Below are positions 35,504-44,898 of a stretch of 64,000 bases of DNA, piece after piece. Every line of letters starts with the position of its first letter. Position 1 is the first letter of the stretch. A program made the translations under genes and the position numbers. The notes below the pieces were generated by a model. It saw only the letters and a program-made list of their open reading frames with translations. It was not told where the DNA came from and did no database searches. The DNA is taken from positions 930,001-994,000 of the forward strand of contig NZ_CABVIY010000001.1 in NCBI RefSeq assembly GCF_902498195.1, written 5' to 3'. Source of the DNA: Pseudomonas fluorescens (GTDB lineage Bacteria > Pseudomonadota > Gammaproteobacteria > Pseudomonadales > Pseudomonadaceae).

Positions 35504-35719
35504 TCATTTCGGTCTGTAGGTTTCGGTCATTTGTGCGGTTTGATCGTCCGGAACCCGCAGTTCCAGAGCCTGGCTTTGCGTGATGTTGCCCTGTGCCAGT
35601 TGTTGGTTGTAGCGCAGGGTTTCGTAGTAGTACCTCATGCGTTCAGCCCCGCCTTCGGCGAAGGCGGCGGTGGAACCTAACGTCATGAGGACGGCGAGGA
35701 TCAGCGTAGTACGTTTCAT
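35504..35719 (-). CDS. Small secreted protein, 71 residues
   Basis: A 71-residue product with a signal peptide (TLILAVLMTLGSTAAFA, cleavage near residue 22). The mature part is about 49 residues, rich in Tyr, Gln and charged residues (MRYYYETLRYNQQLAQG). GGGAGG precedes the start at 35719; the longer frame to 35761 lacks one. A clear terminator follows it. No family was recognised. Confidence 0.72.
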   Translation of the reverse strand: MKRTTLILAVLMTLGSTAAFAEGGAERMRYYYETLRYNQQLAQGNITQSQALELRVPDDQTAQMTETYRPK

Positions 35720-35834
35720 GGTGTGCCTCCCACTTACAGATGTCGGATGCCTTTCGTCCATGAGTCAGTGAATCAATGGATCAAAGTCGAAAGCTCATTA
35801 TCCGCCGATTCTGTTATTTGGGAATTAACATCGC

Positions 35835-38075
35835 TTAAAGCTTCCAGTCCAGGCTCAGGGTCACCGTGCGCGGGTCTCCCCAGTACACACCGTTGTAAAA
35901 CCCGACGTTGTCGTAATACTTCTTGTCGAACAGGTTGTTGACGTTCAGCGACGCCGACAGGTGCCGGTCGAATTCATAGCGCGACATCAGGTTGACCACG
36001 GTGTAGGCCGCCTGGCGGATGTCCGTGCGTTCGGTGATCAGGCTGCCATTGGCGCGGCGCCCGACTGGCCGATTGGCGCCTCGGTAGACGTCGCTCTGCC
36101 AGTTCACCGCGGCACCCACTGTCAGCGCCTGCCACTCCCCGGGCAAGTGATAGGCCGTGGAGAAGCGGAACATGTTCAACGGCTGGACCGTGTTGATGCG
36201 CTGTTTTTCGCCGTCGACCGAGTGGGTGTAGGTATAACCGGCGCTCATGTTCCAGCCCGCCATGACCTCGCCGGACAGCTCGGCCTCGAAACCTTGCACC
36301 TTGTTGCCCTTGCCGCTGGACTTGAAGAACTCCTCACCGGTGACCGGGTCCGGCGGCACCGAGTCGTCAAGCTCGGCGACGTTGTCCTGCTTGCTCCAGA
36401 ACAGCGCGGTCGCCAGGTTCAGTCGCTCTTCCAGCAAACTGCCCTTGAGGCCTAGCTCATAGTTGCTGCCGACCACCGGTTCGAGGTACTGGCGGCTGCT
36501 GTCGCGGTTGGTCTGCGGTTTGAAAATGTCGGTGTAGCTGACATAGACCGTGTATTGCGGGGTCAGGTCGTACAGCAGCCCGGCGTAGGGCGTCCACATG
36601 TCGTTCTGTTGCTGGCTGCTGTGGTCGACGCCGCTCAGTTGCAGGTTGTCGTCGTAGCTGTTGGTGGTGGTCGAGGTCTTCCAGCTGCCGTAGCGGCTGC
36701 CGAGCACGGCGTGCAGTTGATGGGTGAGGTTCAGGCGCGTCGCCAGGTAACCGGCCTTCTGCCGGGTAGAGTCTTTCGAGCCGGTCAGGCCGGTGACGGT
36801 GTCGGGGAACTTGCCGATATCGCCCATGTATTTCCAGTCGGGGATGTTTTCGTAATTCGCCGCTCGCGGGCCGTCGACCGTGTAGGGCGAATCCTCGCGG
36901 CGCTCGGCCTCGCCATACCCCACCATCAGTTCATGATCCCGGCCGAACAGCGAGTAGGGGCCCGAGACGTTGAAGTCATAGGCCTGCATTTTCTGGGTGC
37001 CGATCATATGACTGACGTTGGCGACCATGCCGCTGCGATCCGCGTTCGGGAACCCGCCACCGCCGTAGTAGATCTTGCCGTCGGTGTCACTTTCGCGATG
37101 GGTGTACGCCGCCTTGAGTTGCCATCCGCCGCCCAGTTGCTGATCGAGGTTGGCGAAGGCGGTCTTGTCCTTGAGCGGCCAGGAACTCCAGGACGTGGCC
37201 ATGTTGGTCGAGCGCCCGAGGTGGGCCTTGCTGCCATCGGAATTCCAGTAAGGCACGGTGCCCCAGGACGTGCCCTGGACGTGTTTGTTCTGATAGTCGT
37301 AACCCACGGCCAGCAGGGTGTCGTCGGTCAGGTCTGCTTCCAGCACCCCGTAGCCGACTTCGCGTTGCTGCTGGTACTTGTCGCGGTACGAATCGCTGTC
37401 GCGATAGGCCACCACGCCGCGTCCGCGCAGGCGTCCGTCGAAGGCCAGCGGGCCGCCGACGTCGAGGTAGCTGTAGTAATCGTCATAACTGCCGCCACTG
37501 ACGCCGGTCCTGGCTTCCCACTGCGAAGTGGGCCGTTTGCGCACCATGTTGATGGTGGCCGACGGATCACCGGCACCGGTGGTCAAGCCCGTGGCGCCGC
37601 GCACCACTTCGATGCGGTCATAAATGATGGTGTCGGAATCGGACTTCATGTAGCTGAAGGTATTCAACATGCCATCGACCTGGAAGTTGTTGATCGAGTA
37701 GCCGCGCGAGGAATAACTGACCCGGTCCGAGTCGTTGTGCTGGACCACAATGCCGGTGGTCTGGCTCATGGCCTCGGACAGGGTGCCGAGCTTGAAGTCG
37801 TCCATTTGCTGGCGCGTGACCACCGACACCGATTGCGGGGTGTCCTTGATCGACAGGTTCAGGCGGGTGGCCGTGCTCATGGAGCCGGTGGTGTAGGCGT
37901 CGGTATTTTCCGTGGTGCTGCCCAAGGACTGGGCGTTCACCTGGGTGGCGCCGAGCATGAGGGTGGGCCCCGGTGTCGCTGTTTCAGGGTCGGTTTCGGC
38001 CAGCAGATCCGGGCTCAATGCGGCACCGCACAGGCCGAGGGTAAAAGTCATGGAACGGGTGATAGGCGCGAACAT
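35835..38075 (-). CDS. TonB-dependent siderophore receptor (FhuE/FpvB-like)
   Basis: A 746-residue outer-membrane receptor. A short signal peptide is followed directly by the plug, with no N-terminal signalling domain of the FpvA/FecA kind. The plug shows IKDTPQSVSVVTRQQMDD and the FxVDGMLNTF and IEVVRGATGLTTGAGDPSATINMVRKR segments. The barrel ends in LSLDWKL, with an aromatic-rich terminal strand. The pattern is close to FhuE-type ferric-hydroxamate or FpvB receptors. AAGGAG precedes the ATG. A good Fur box lies about 80 bases upstream (38154-38172), which indicates iron repression. No siderophore biosynthesis gene is adjacent. Confidence 0.9.
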   Translation of the reverse strand: MFAPITRSMTFTLGLCGAALSPDLLAETDPETATPGPTLMLGATQVNAQSLGSTTENTDAYTTGSMSTATRLNLSIKDTPQSVSVVTRQQMDDFKLGTLSEAMSQTTGIVVQHNDSDRVSYSSRGYSINNFQVDGMLNTFSYMKSDSDTIIYDRIEVVRGATGLTTGAGDPSATINMVRKRPTSQWEARTGVSGGSYDDYYSYLDVGGPLAFDGRLRGRGVVAYRDSDSYRDKYQQQREVGYGVLEADLTDDTLLAVGYDYQNKHVQGTSWGTVPYWNSDGSKAHLGRSTNMATSWSSWPLKDKTAFANLDQQLGGGWQLKAAYTHRESDTDGKIYYGGGGFPNADRSGMVANVSHMIGTQKMQAYDFNVSGPYSLFGRDHELMVGYGEAERREDSPYTVDGPRAANYENIPDWKYMGDIGKFPDTVTGLTGSKDSTRQKAGYLATRLNLTHQLHAVLGSRYGSWKTSTTTNSYDDNLQLSGVDHSSQQQNDMWTPYAGLLYDLTPQYTVYVSYTDIFKPQTNRDSSRQYLEPVVGSNYELGLKGSLLEERLNLATALFWSKQDNVAELDDSVPPDPVTGEEFFKSSGKGNKVQGFEAELSGEVMAGWNMSAGYTYTHSVDGEKQRINTVQPLNMFRFSTAYHLPGEWQALTVGAAVNWQSDVYRGANRPVGRRANGSLITERTDIRQAAYTVVNLMSRYEFDRHLSASLNVNNLFDKKYYDNVGFYNGVYWGDPRTVTLSLDWKL

Positions 38076-38153
38076 CGCAGCCGACTCCTTGTCGTCGTTG
38101 AAAAAATCCGTTTGTTCAAAGACGAAGGAGGGGGGAGGAATTTAGGGCCAAAC

Positions 38154-38172
38154 GAGAATAATTATTAATATT
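38154..38172 (-). promoter_or_regulatory. Fur box upstream of the TonB-dependent receptor
   Basis: Read on the minus strand the 19 bases AATATTAATAATTATTCTC match 14 of 19 positions of the Fur consensus GATAATGATAATCATTATC. It lies about 80 bases before the receptor start. Binding was not tested. Confidence 0.7.
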
Positions 38173-38187
38173 GGCGCCAGGATCTCC

Positions 38188-38276
38188 TGTGGGAGCGGGC
38201 TTGCTCGCGAAAGCGGGGTGTCAGGCCCCTATTGGTCGACTGACACTGCGCTTTCGCGAGCAAGCCCGCTCCCACA
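38188..38276. repeat. REP-type inverted pair, family A
   Basis: Complementary TGTGGGAGCGGGCTTGCTCG arms lie between the Fur box and the cptA stop codon. Confidence 0.9.
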
Positions 38277-38298
38277 GGTTTTGATGGTGTTGGAACCG

Positions 38299-40044
38299 TT
38301 ACTTCGACACGACTCCCGCCGTGTCCGGCTTCACCTTGGGCTTGATCAGGCTGAAGTCGATCAAGGGCCGCTGCTCACGCAAATACGGGTTGCCGATCAT
38401 CAAGGGGCGCGGCTTGAAGCTGTCGCTGACCAGGCTCTTGCTGTGGTCGAGTTCATCGAAGCTCAGGCCTGCCAGGTCCGCCCAGGTGTGGATCAGGTGC
38501 GAGCTGCTGTACGGCCGGCCCAGGTCGCCGGCAAAGCTCCAGTCGTGGGTTTCGCGCCATTTCGGCGAGGCCCAGGCCATGAACGGAATGGTGTACATCG
38601 GCGCCGTCGGTTTGCTCTCGTTGCGGCCCAGGGTGTCATGACCCGCGGAATCGAACACGTCTTCGCCGTGGTCCGAGAGGTACAGCAGGAAGCCGTTCGG
38701 ATCAGACTTGGCGTAATCCTTGATCAGGCTCGATACCACGAAATCGTTGTACAGCACCGCGTTGTCGTAGCTGTTGTAGGTCGGCAACTGCGCGTCGTTT
38801 ACCCCGGCCGGCACGCCATTGCGGTCCTTGAACTTGTCGAAGGTCGCAGGGTAGCGGTACTGGTAGCTCATGTGGGTGCCGAGCAAATGCACCACGATCA
38901 ACTTGCGCGGCGCCGCGTCGGCCAGGGCCTTGTTGAACGGCTCGATCACATCGCCGTCGTACTGGGCGGCGTTCTGGTTGCGGTTGTTGTTCAGGTACAC
39001 CTGCTCGTCGGCCTGCTGGGAGAAAGTCGTGAGCATGGTGTTGCGCTTGGTCATGGTCTGCTGGTTAGTGATCCAGAAGGTCTTGTAGCCCGCCTGCTTC
39101 ATCATGCTGACCAGCGACGGCGTCGACAGGTACAGGTCCGGGTTGTCTTCGTCGGCGAAGGTCAGCACCTGCTGCAACGCCTCGATGGTGTAGGGGCGCG
39201 GCGTGATGACGTTGTCGAAGACCGCCAGTTGATCCTTGAGCTTGTCCAGCTCCGGCGTGGTTTGCCGTGGATAGCCGTAGAGGCTCATGCGCTGGCGGTT
39301 AGTGGACTCGCCGATCACCAGCACCAGGGTCGCCGGCTGGTTGGCCATCGAATCCTTGAGGTTGTGCAATGGCGGGATCTTGCTGGCGCTGTCGAGCATG
39401 TCCTGCATGCCGGCCAGGGTATCCAGGTAACGGTGATAAGCCACGGCCATCTGCCATGGCACCGCGGGCTCGATTCGCGTTTCGAACTTCTCGAAACCGT
39501 CGGCGAAATTGCCGGTGCGCAGGGTTTGCTTGAGCAACGGGTAACCGACCACCGCCACCACAATAGCGGTCGCCGCCACCAGGGCCTGGCCACGGGGCAG
39601 GTACACCGGGCGCAAACGGGTCCAGAGGAAGCAGGCGAATGCGGTGTGGGCGAGGAACGCCACCACCATCCACCAGGCGAAATATTGCGTCATGTACTCG
39701 CCGGCTTCCGACACGTTCGACTCGAACATGATGAAAATGACGCTTTGCGAAAATTCCTGCTGATAGATGAAGAAGTATCCCAGGCTGGCCATGGAGCAGG
39801 CCCACAGCACCACGCCGATCAGTGCGGCCAAGACACGTGTCTGCTTGGGGAACAGCAACATCGGCGCCAGCCAGACGGCGCTCATCACAAAAGCCTGGCG
39901 GAATCCGGCGAAACCGGACGTGCCGGTCAACTGGATCAGCAGTTGAGTGATGCCCGAGAAATACCAAAAGAACAGGAACAGCCAGAGAAAACCTGCCCAA
40001 TCGAAACCTTTCGCAGACGTTTCGCTGCGTTTGAACCAAGCCAT
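38299..40044 (-). CDS. cptA: Phosphoethanolamine transferase CptA
   Basis: Inner-membrane enzyme with a periplasmic sulfatase-like domain. It adds phosphoethanolamine to the LPS core (heptose) or lipid A region. The 581-residue product closely resembles E. coli CptA. It has five N-terminal membrane segments (FLWLFLFFWYFSGITQLLI and following). The catalytic domain then has VIGESTNRQRMSLYGYPRQT, a Thr nucleophile in ITPRPYTIEALQQ, TFWITNQQTMTKRNTMLTT and the metal site LYLSDHGEDVFD. TGGAG precedes the start. Confidence 0.93.
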   Translation of the reverse strand: MAWFKRSETSAKGFDWAGFLWLFLFFWYFSGITQLLIQLTGTSGFAGFRQAFVMSAVWLAPMLLFPKQTRVLAALIGVVLWACSMASLGYFFIYQQEFSQSVIFIMFESNVSEAGEYMTQYFAWWMVVAFLAHTAFACFLWTRLRPVYLPRGQALVAATAIVVAVVGYPLLKQTLRTGNFADGFEKFETRIEPAVPWQMAVAYHRYLDTLAGMQDMLDSASKIPPLHNLKDSMANQPATLVLVIGESTNRQRMSLYGYPRQTTPELDKLKDQLAVFDNVITPRPYTIEALQQVLTFADEDNPDLYLSTPSLVSMMKQAGYKTFWITNQQTMTKRNTMLTTFSQQADEQVYLNNNRNQNAAQYDGDVIEPFNKALADAAPRKLIVVHLLGTHMSYQYRYPATFDKFKDRNGVPAGVNDAQLPTYNSYDNAVLYNDFVVSSLIKDYAKSDPNGFLLYLSDHGEDVFDSAGHDTLGRNESKPTAPMYTIPFMAWASPKWRETHDWSFAGDLGRPYSSSHLIHTWADLAGLSFDELDHSKSLVSDSFKPRPLMIGNPYLREQRPLIDFSLIKPKVKPDTAGVVSK

Positions 40045-40239
40045 TCGATGCTCCAGCCAAAGATCACATCCACCGCCAGGCTATAAGGCGCCGACGAACG
40101 GGGGGCGCGCATGTAACATGCGGCAACAATGAACCGGAGTATCAGCAATTCGATGTGAAAACTTCGTGAGTTGCGGCTGGGTGAAAGGCGAGGGCGGAGC
40201 GGAAGCGGGACAGTGCCGCTTCCGATACAAGCGAGGGAT
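40045..40239. other. 195-base gap between cptA and the 58-residue gene
   Basis: It contains a hairpin with arms GGAAGCGG (40201-40208) and CCGCTTCC (40216-40223), just past the small gene stop, without a T-run on the minus strand. Nothing else was seen. Confidence 0.45.
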
Positions 40240-40416
40240 TCAGGCGTGGGGCGCGCGGCGGGTCACGGGTAAAGGTTGCTGGCCGTGGATCATCAGGCGC
40301 AGCTGCGCCAGCTCTTGCTTCAACTGGTCGCGTTCGTCTTTCAACTGGCGCAATTCGTCGCGACGGATTGTGACATAAAGGGTTTGTACTGGCAGTGCGG
40401 TGTGTACTGTGCCCAT
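40240..40416 (-). CDS. Small coiled-coil protein, 58 residues
   Basis: A short gene found by reading the minus strand. The product starts MGTVHTALPVQTLYVTIRRD and continues with a charged heptad-like helix DELRQLKDERDQLKQELAQL. It ends RRAPHA with a TGA stop. GAGGTGA lies directly upstream of the ATG, a near-perfect Shine-Dalgarno. I recall similar short proteins in other pseudomonads but cannot name a family. The helix suggests a dimerising or protein-binding role. Confidence 0.7.
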   Translation of the reverse strand: MGTVHTALPVQTLYVTIRRDELRQLKDERDQLKQELAQLRLMIHGQQPLPVTRRAPHA

Positions 40417-40689
40417 TGCTCACCTCGCAAATGGCGTGTCTCAACTGTAAATCTGCCCCGACATCGGAGCCAGAATTACTATCGGCGCCAATTTTGATTT
40501 CTTTTGCCCGTGAAGGGAACTTTTTTATTTTTCATTGTCGCTGTGTCTTGGCAGTGATTCCCGACGTTATCTGTCTGGATCGGGCACAATGCCCGGAAAC
40601 TTCATGCCAGCGCTCTGGACTAACCCACATTAGTCGCGTTGGGCTATAACCTTTGACACACATTTATTTGTAGTAGGGAGCATCAGCAC

Positions 40690-41670
40690 ATGCAACTCGG
40701 GATTATTGGACTGGGCCGCATGGGCGGCAATATTGCGCGGCGCCTGATGCTCAACGGGCACACCACCGTTGTGTACGACCGCAATACCGCCTTCGTCGAG
40801 GCCCTGGCCGAAGAGGGCGCCACTGGCGTCGCCGATTTGCCCGCCCTGGTCGCTGGCCTGGCCAAACCGCGAGCGGTGTGGGTCATGCTGCCGGCAGGCG
40901 CACCGACCGAAGACACCATCGCCACCCTGAGCACCTTGCTCGAAGCCGGCGATACCATCATCGACGGCGGCAACACCTTTTATAAGGACGACATCCGCCG
41001 GGCCAAGACCCTCTCGGAAAAAGGCCTGCACTACATCGACGTCGGCACCTCCGGCGGCGTCTGGGGCCTGGAACGCGGCTACTGCATGATGATCGGCGGC
41101 GATGCCGGGACCGTGACTCGTCTTGACCCGCTGTTCGCCAGCCTGGCCCCGGGCATGGGCGACATCCCGCGTACCAGGGACCGCAAGTCCGATGACGACC
41201 GTGCCGAGCGCGGTTACATCCATGCCGGTCCCGCCGGTGCAGGGCACTTCGTCAAGATGATCCACAACGGCATCGAGTACGGAATGATGCAGGCCTTCGC
41301 CGAGGGCTTCGACATCCTCAAGACCAAGGCCAGTGACCGCCTGCCGGAAGACCAGCGCTTCGACTTGAACGTGGCTGATATCGCTGAAGTCTGGCGTCGT
41401 GGCAGTGTGGTCTCGTCGTGGTTGCTCGACCTGACGGCCGACGCCCTGGCCAGTGATAAGGATCTCGACGGATTCTCCGGTTCGGTAGCGGACAGCGGTG
41501 AAGGTCAATGGACCATCGAAGCCGCGATGGAACAAGCGGTGCCGGTACCGGTGCTGTCGAACTCGCTGTTCTCCCGCTATCGTTCCCGTGGCCAGGGCAG
41601 CTTTGGCGACAAGATTCTTTCGGCCCAGCGCTTCGGCTTCGGCGGCCATGTGGAGACACCTAAAAAATGA
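40690..41670 (+). CDS. gnd: 6-phosphogluconate dehydrogenase, decarboxylating (short type)
   Basis: Oxidises 6-phosphogluconate to ribulose 5-phosphate and CO2. The 326-residue product is the short form, which I recall often prefers NAD, versus about 470 residues for the classical enzyme. The nucleotide site is [14 protein letters not shown] at the N-terminus, and the substrate site is [20 protein letters not shown] near residue 177, with the catalytic Lys. GGGAG lies about 10 bases before the ATG. Its stop overlaps the zwf start by four bases (ATGA). Confidence 0.9.
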   Translation: MQLGIIGLGRMGGNIARRLMLNGHTTVVYDRNTAFVEALAEEGATGVADLPALVAGLAKPRAVWVMLPAGAPTEDTIATLSTLLEAGDTIIDGGNTFYKDDIRRAKTLSEKGLHYIDVGTSGGVWGLERGYCMMIGGDAGTVTRLDPLFASLAPGMGDIPRTRDRKSDDDRAERGYIHAGPAGAGHFVKMIHNGIEYGMMQAFAEGFDILKTKASDRLPEDQRFDLNVADIAEVWRRGSVVSSWLLDLTADALASDKDLDGFSGSVADSGEGQWTIEAAMEQAVPVPVLSNSLFSRYRSRGQGSFGDKILSAQRFGFGGHVETPKK

Positions 41671-43190
41671 CCCATGCGATCCGCAGGAAATCCAAGACTG
41701 AACCGGCGCCACCGACCACTTTGTTTCTGTTCGGCGCCCATGGCGATCTGGTGAAGCGCCTGCTGATGCCGGCGCTGTACAACCTCAAGCGCGACGGTTT
41801 GCTCGGGGATGGACTGCGGATCGTCGGCGTAGACCACAACGCCATCAGCGATGAGGGCTTCGCGAAAAAACTCGAAGACTTCATTCGCAGCGAGGTGGCC
41901 AGCAAAGTCGGCAAGGGCGATCAATCCCTTGACCCGGAGTTGTGGGCCCAACTCGCGAAGAACATCAGCTACGTCCAGGGCGATTTCCTGGACGACAGCA
42001 CTTATCAAGCGCTGGCGGCGAAAATCGCCGACAGCGGCACCGGCAATGCGGTGTTCTACCTGGCCACCGCGCCGCGATTTTTCAGTGAAGTGGTCCGTCG
42101 CCTCGGCGCTTCCGGTTTGCTCGAAGAGAGCCCCGAGGCGTTCCGGCGGGTGGTGATCGAAAAGCCCTTCGGTTCCGACCTGCCAACGGCTGAAGCCTTG
42201 AACGCCTGCTTGCTCAAGGTCATGTCGGAAAAGCAGATCTACCGCATCGATCATTACCTGGGCAAGGAGACCGTGCAGAACATCCTGATCAGCCGGTTTT
42301 CCAACAGCCTGTTCGAAGCGTTCTGGAACAATCACTACATCGACCACGTGCAGATCACCGCCGCCGAAACCGTCGGCGTCGAAACCCGTGGCAGTTTCTA
42401 TGAAAACACCGGCGCCCTGCGGGACATGGTGCCCAATCACCTGTTCCAGTTGCTGGCGATGGTGGCCATGGAGCCACCGGCCGCTTTCGGCGCCGATGCG
42501 GTTCGTGGCGAGAAGGCAAAGGTGGTGGGCGCGATTCGTCCCTGGTCGGTCGAAGAGGCCCGGGCCAATTCGGTGCGCGGTCAGTACACGGCCGGTGAAG
42601 TCGATGGCAAAACCCTGCCGGGTTATCGTCAGGAAGAGCGGGTCGCACCGGACAGCAACACCGAAACCTACGTGGCCCTCAAGGTGATGATCGACAACTG
42701 GCGCTGGGTCGGCGTGCCGTTCTACCTGCGCACCGGCAAGCGCATGAGCGTGCGGGACACCGAGATTGTCATCTGCTTCAAGCCGGCGCCTTATGCGCAG
42801 TTCCGCGATACCGAGGTGGATGAGCTGGCGCCCACCTACCTGCGGATCCAGATCCAGCCCAATGAAGGCATGTGGTTCGATCTGCTGGCCAAACGGCCGG
42901 GCCAGGCCCTGAAGATGGACAACATCGAACTCGGTTTCGCCTACAAGGATTTCTTCGAAATGCAGCCGTCCACCGGCTACGAAACCCTGATCTACGATTG
43001 CCTGACCGGCGATCAGACCCTGTTCCAGCGTGCCGACAACATCGAGAACGGCTGGCGCGCGGTGCAACCGTTCCTCGATGCCTGGCAGGAGGACGCCACG
43101 GTGCAGGGCTACGCCGCCGGCGAAAACGGGCCAGAGGCTGCCGAAGCGTTATTGGCTCGCGATGGACGGGTCTGGCATGGACTGGGTTGA
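41667..43190 (+). CDS. zwf: Glucose-6-phosphate 1-dehydrogenase
   Basis: First oxidative step from glucose 6-phosphate, feeding the pentose phosphate and Entner-Doudoroff routes. The 507-residue product has the N-terminal nucleotide site [18 protein letters not shown] (GxxGDL form) and the diagnostic active-site motif RIDHYLGKE near residue 192, followed by VQNIL. It overlaps gnd by four bases and is probably translated with it. Pseudomonas usually has a second zwf near hexR/edd; this gene is in a different context, so it is probably an additional isozyme. Confidence 0.92.
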   Translation: MTHAIRRKSKTEPAPPTTLFLFGAHGDLVKRLLMPALYNLKRDGLLGDGLRIVGVDHNAISDEGFAKKLEDFIRSEVASKVGKGDQSLDPELWAQLAKNISYVQGDFLDDSTYQALAAKIADSGTGNAVFYLATAPRFFSEVVRRLGASGLLEESPEAFRRVVIEKPFGSDLPTAEALNACLLKVMSEKQIYRIDHYLGKETVQNILISRFSNSLFEAFWNNHYIDHVQITAAETVGVETRGSFYENTGALRDMVPNHLFQLLAMVAMEPPAAFGADAVRGEKAKVVGAIRPWSVEEARANSVRGQYTAGEVDGKTLPGYRQEERVAPDSNTETYVALKVMIDNWRWVGVPFYLRTGKRMSVRDTEIVICFKPAPYAQFRDTEVDELAPTYLRIQIQPNEGMWFDLLAKRPGQALKMDNIELGFAYKDFFEMQPSTGYETLIYDCLTGDQTLFQRADNIENGWRAVQPFLDAWQEDATVQGYAAGENGPEAAEALLARDGRVWHGLG

Positions 43191-43215
43191 TTCCACCAAC
43201 CACACATAAAAACCC

Positions 43216-43305
43216 TGTGGGAGCGGGCTTGCTCGCGAAAGCGATGTATCAGTCGACGAAAATGTTGCCTGACACACCGTCTTCGCGAACAAGCCCGCTG
43301 CCACA
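43216..43305. repeat. REP-type inverted pair, family A, decayed arm
   Basis: The left arm TGTGGGAGCGGGCTTGCTCG is intact. The right arm has two changes (GAACAAGCCCGCTGCCACA). It lies between convergent zwf and nhaB. Confidence 0.85.
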
Positions 43306-43317
43306 TTGGGTTTGTCT

Positions 43318-44820
43318 TTACAGCCAGTAACTGACCGCGTACCAGCCCAGCACCCCCATCACCACCGTATACGGCAGCGCCATCCACACCATGCGCCCGT
43401 AGGACAGGCGGATCAGCGGGGCAATCGCCGAGGTCAGCAAAAACAGGAACGCGGCCTGGCCGTTGGGCGTGGCCACGCTCGGCAGGTTGGTGCCGGTGTT
43501 GATGGCGATGGCCAGCGTCTCGAAGTGCTCGCGACTCATGTGCCCGGACAGGAAGGCCTGTTTCACTTCGGTGATGTAGATCGTCGCCACGAACACGTTG
43601 TCGCTGATGGCCGAGAGCAGGCCGTTGGCAATGAACAGCATGCCCGGTTGCTGATCGGTCGGCAGGGCCAGTACCCACTGGATCAGCGGCGTGAACAGTT
43701 GCTGGTCGTGGATCACCGCCACCACGGCAAAAAACACAACCAGCAGGGCGGTGAACGGCATCGCGTCCTTGAATGCGGCGCCGAGACGGTGTTCGTCGGT
43801 GATCCCGGTGAAGGCCGTGATCAGCACAATCACCATCAAGCCGATCAAACCCACCTCCGCCACATGAAAGGCCAGCCCGGCAATCAGCACCAGCGCCGCC
43901 AGCCCCTGGACGATCAGCGCTGCCCGCTGGCGTGCGGTCCGTTCGGCGTTGTCCTGGGCGGCGTATTCGCCGAGCACGGCGCGCACGTTGTCCGGCAGCA
44001 GGTTGCCGTAGCCAAACCAGCGCAGTTTCTCCAGCAGCACACACGTCACCAGGCCCGCCACCAGGACCGGCAGCGAAACCGGGGCGATTTTCAGGAAGAA
44101 TTCGGCGAAGTGCCAGCCCATTTCATGGCCGATCAACAGGTTTTGTGGCTCGCCCACCAGCGTACAGACGCCACCCAGCGCGGTACCCACGGCACCGTGC
44201 ATCAGCAGGCTGCGCAGGAAGGCACGAAATTGATCGAGGTCTTCGTGATGGAGCTTGGTCAGGTGCTGGTCATCGCTGAACGCGCTGTCCTGTCGTGGAT
44301 CGCTGCCCGAGGCCACACGGTGATACACCGAGTAAAAGCCGACGGCGGCACTGATGATCACCGCAGTCACGGTCAAGGCATCGAGAAATGCCGACAGAAA
44401 CGCCGACAAAAAGCAGAACATCAACGCCAGCATGGCCTTGGAGCGCACGCCCAGCAGCAGGCGCGAGAATAGAAACAGCAGCAGGTCTTTCATGAAGTAG
44501 ATGCCGGCCACCATGAACATCAGCAGCAGAATCACCGGAAAGTTGTGCACCAGTTCGTCATACAGCGCCTGGGGCGTGGTCATTTTCAGCAACAGCGCTT
44601 CGACCAGCAACAGGCCGCCGGGCATCAGCGGATAGCACTTGAGGGCCATGGCCAGGGTGAAAATGAATTCCAGCACCAGCAGCCAACCTGCCGCGACGGG
44701 ACCGACGGTCCACAGCACCAGGGCATTGAGTACCAGAAAACCGACAATACAGATCTTGTACCAGCGCGGTGAGTTGCCGAGAAAGTTATGCGCGAACGCC
44801 TGGGCCATGGAACCGGACAT
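43318..44820 (-). CDS. nhaB: Na+/H+ antiporter NhaB
   Basis: Inner-membrane sodium/proton antiporter of the NhaB family, about 12 membrane segments over 500 residues. It closely follows E. coli NhaB, including [10 protein letters not shown] at the N-terminus, [15 protein letters not shown] near residue 145, [13 protein letters not shown], and the late [16 protein letters not shown] and [26 protein letters not shown] precedes the ATG. It is expected to help sodium and pH balance. It is a single gene with no obvious partner. Confidence 0.93.
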   Translation of the reverse strand: MSGSMAQAFAHNFLGNSPRWYKICIVGFLVLNALVLWTVGPVAAGWLLVLEFIFTLAMALKCYPLMPGGLLLVEALLLKMTTPQALYDELVHNFPVILLLMFMVAGIYFMKDLLLFLFSRLLLGVRSKAMLALMFCFLSAFLSAFLDALTVTAVIISAAVGFYSVYHRVASGSDPRQDSAFSDDQHLTKLHHEDLDQFRAFLRSLLMHGAVGTALGGVCTLVGEPQNLLIGHEMGWHFAEFFLKIAPVSLPVLVAGLVTCVLLEKLRWFGYGNLLPDNVRAVLGEYAAQDNAERTARQRAALIVQGLAALVLIAGLAFHVAEVGLIGLMVIVLITAFTGITDEHRLGAAFKDAMPFTALLVVFFAVVAVIHDQQLFTPLIQWVLALPTDQQPGMLFIANGLLSAISDNVFVATIYITEVKQAFLSGHMSREHFETLAIAINTGTNLPSVATPNGQAAFLFLLTSAIAPLIRLSYGRMVWMALPYTVVMGVLGWYAVSYWL

Positions 44821-44898
44821 CGGCTACTCCTTGTTTTAAGAAGCGCGCAAGTTGCCGTAAGCGAAAGCGAAGATCAAGCGCAGTTATAACAAGTTGAA

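Noticed and set aside
40142..40444. A 100-codon minus frame covering the same stretch as the 58-residue gene
   Set aside because: It is in a different frame with a Pro/Arg-rich chain and no start site, whereas the 58-codon frame has a near-perfect Shine-Dalgarno.
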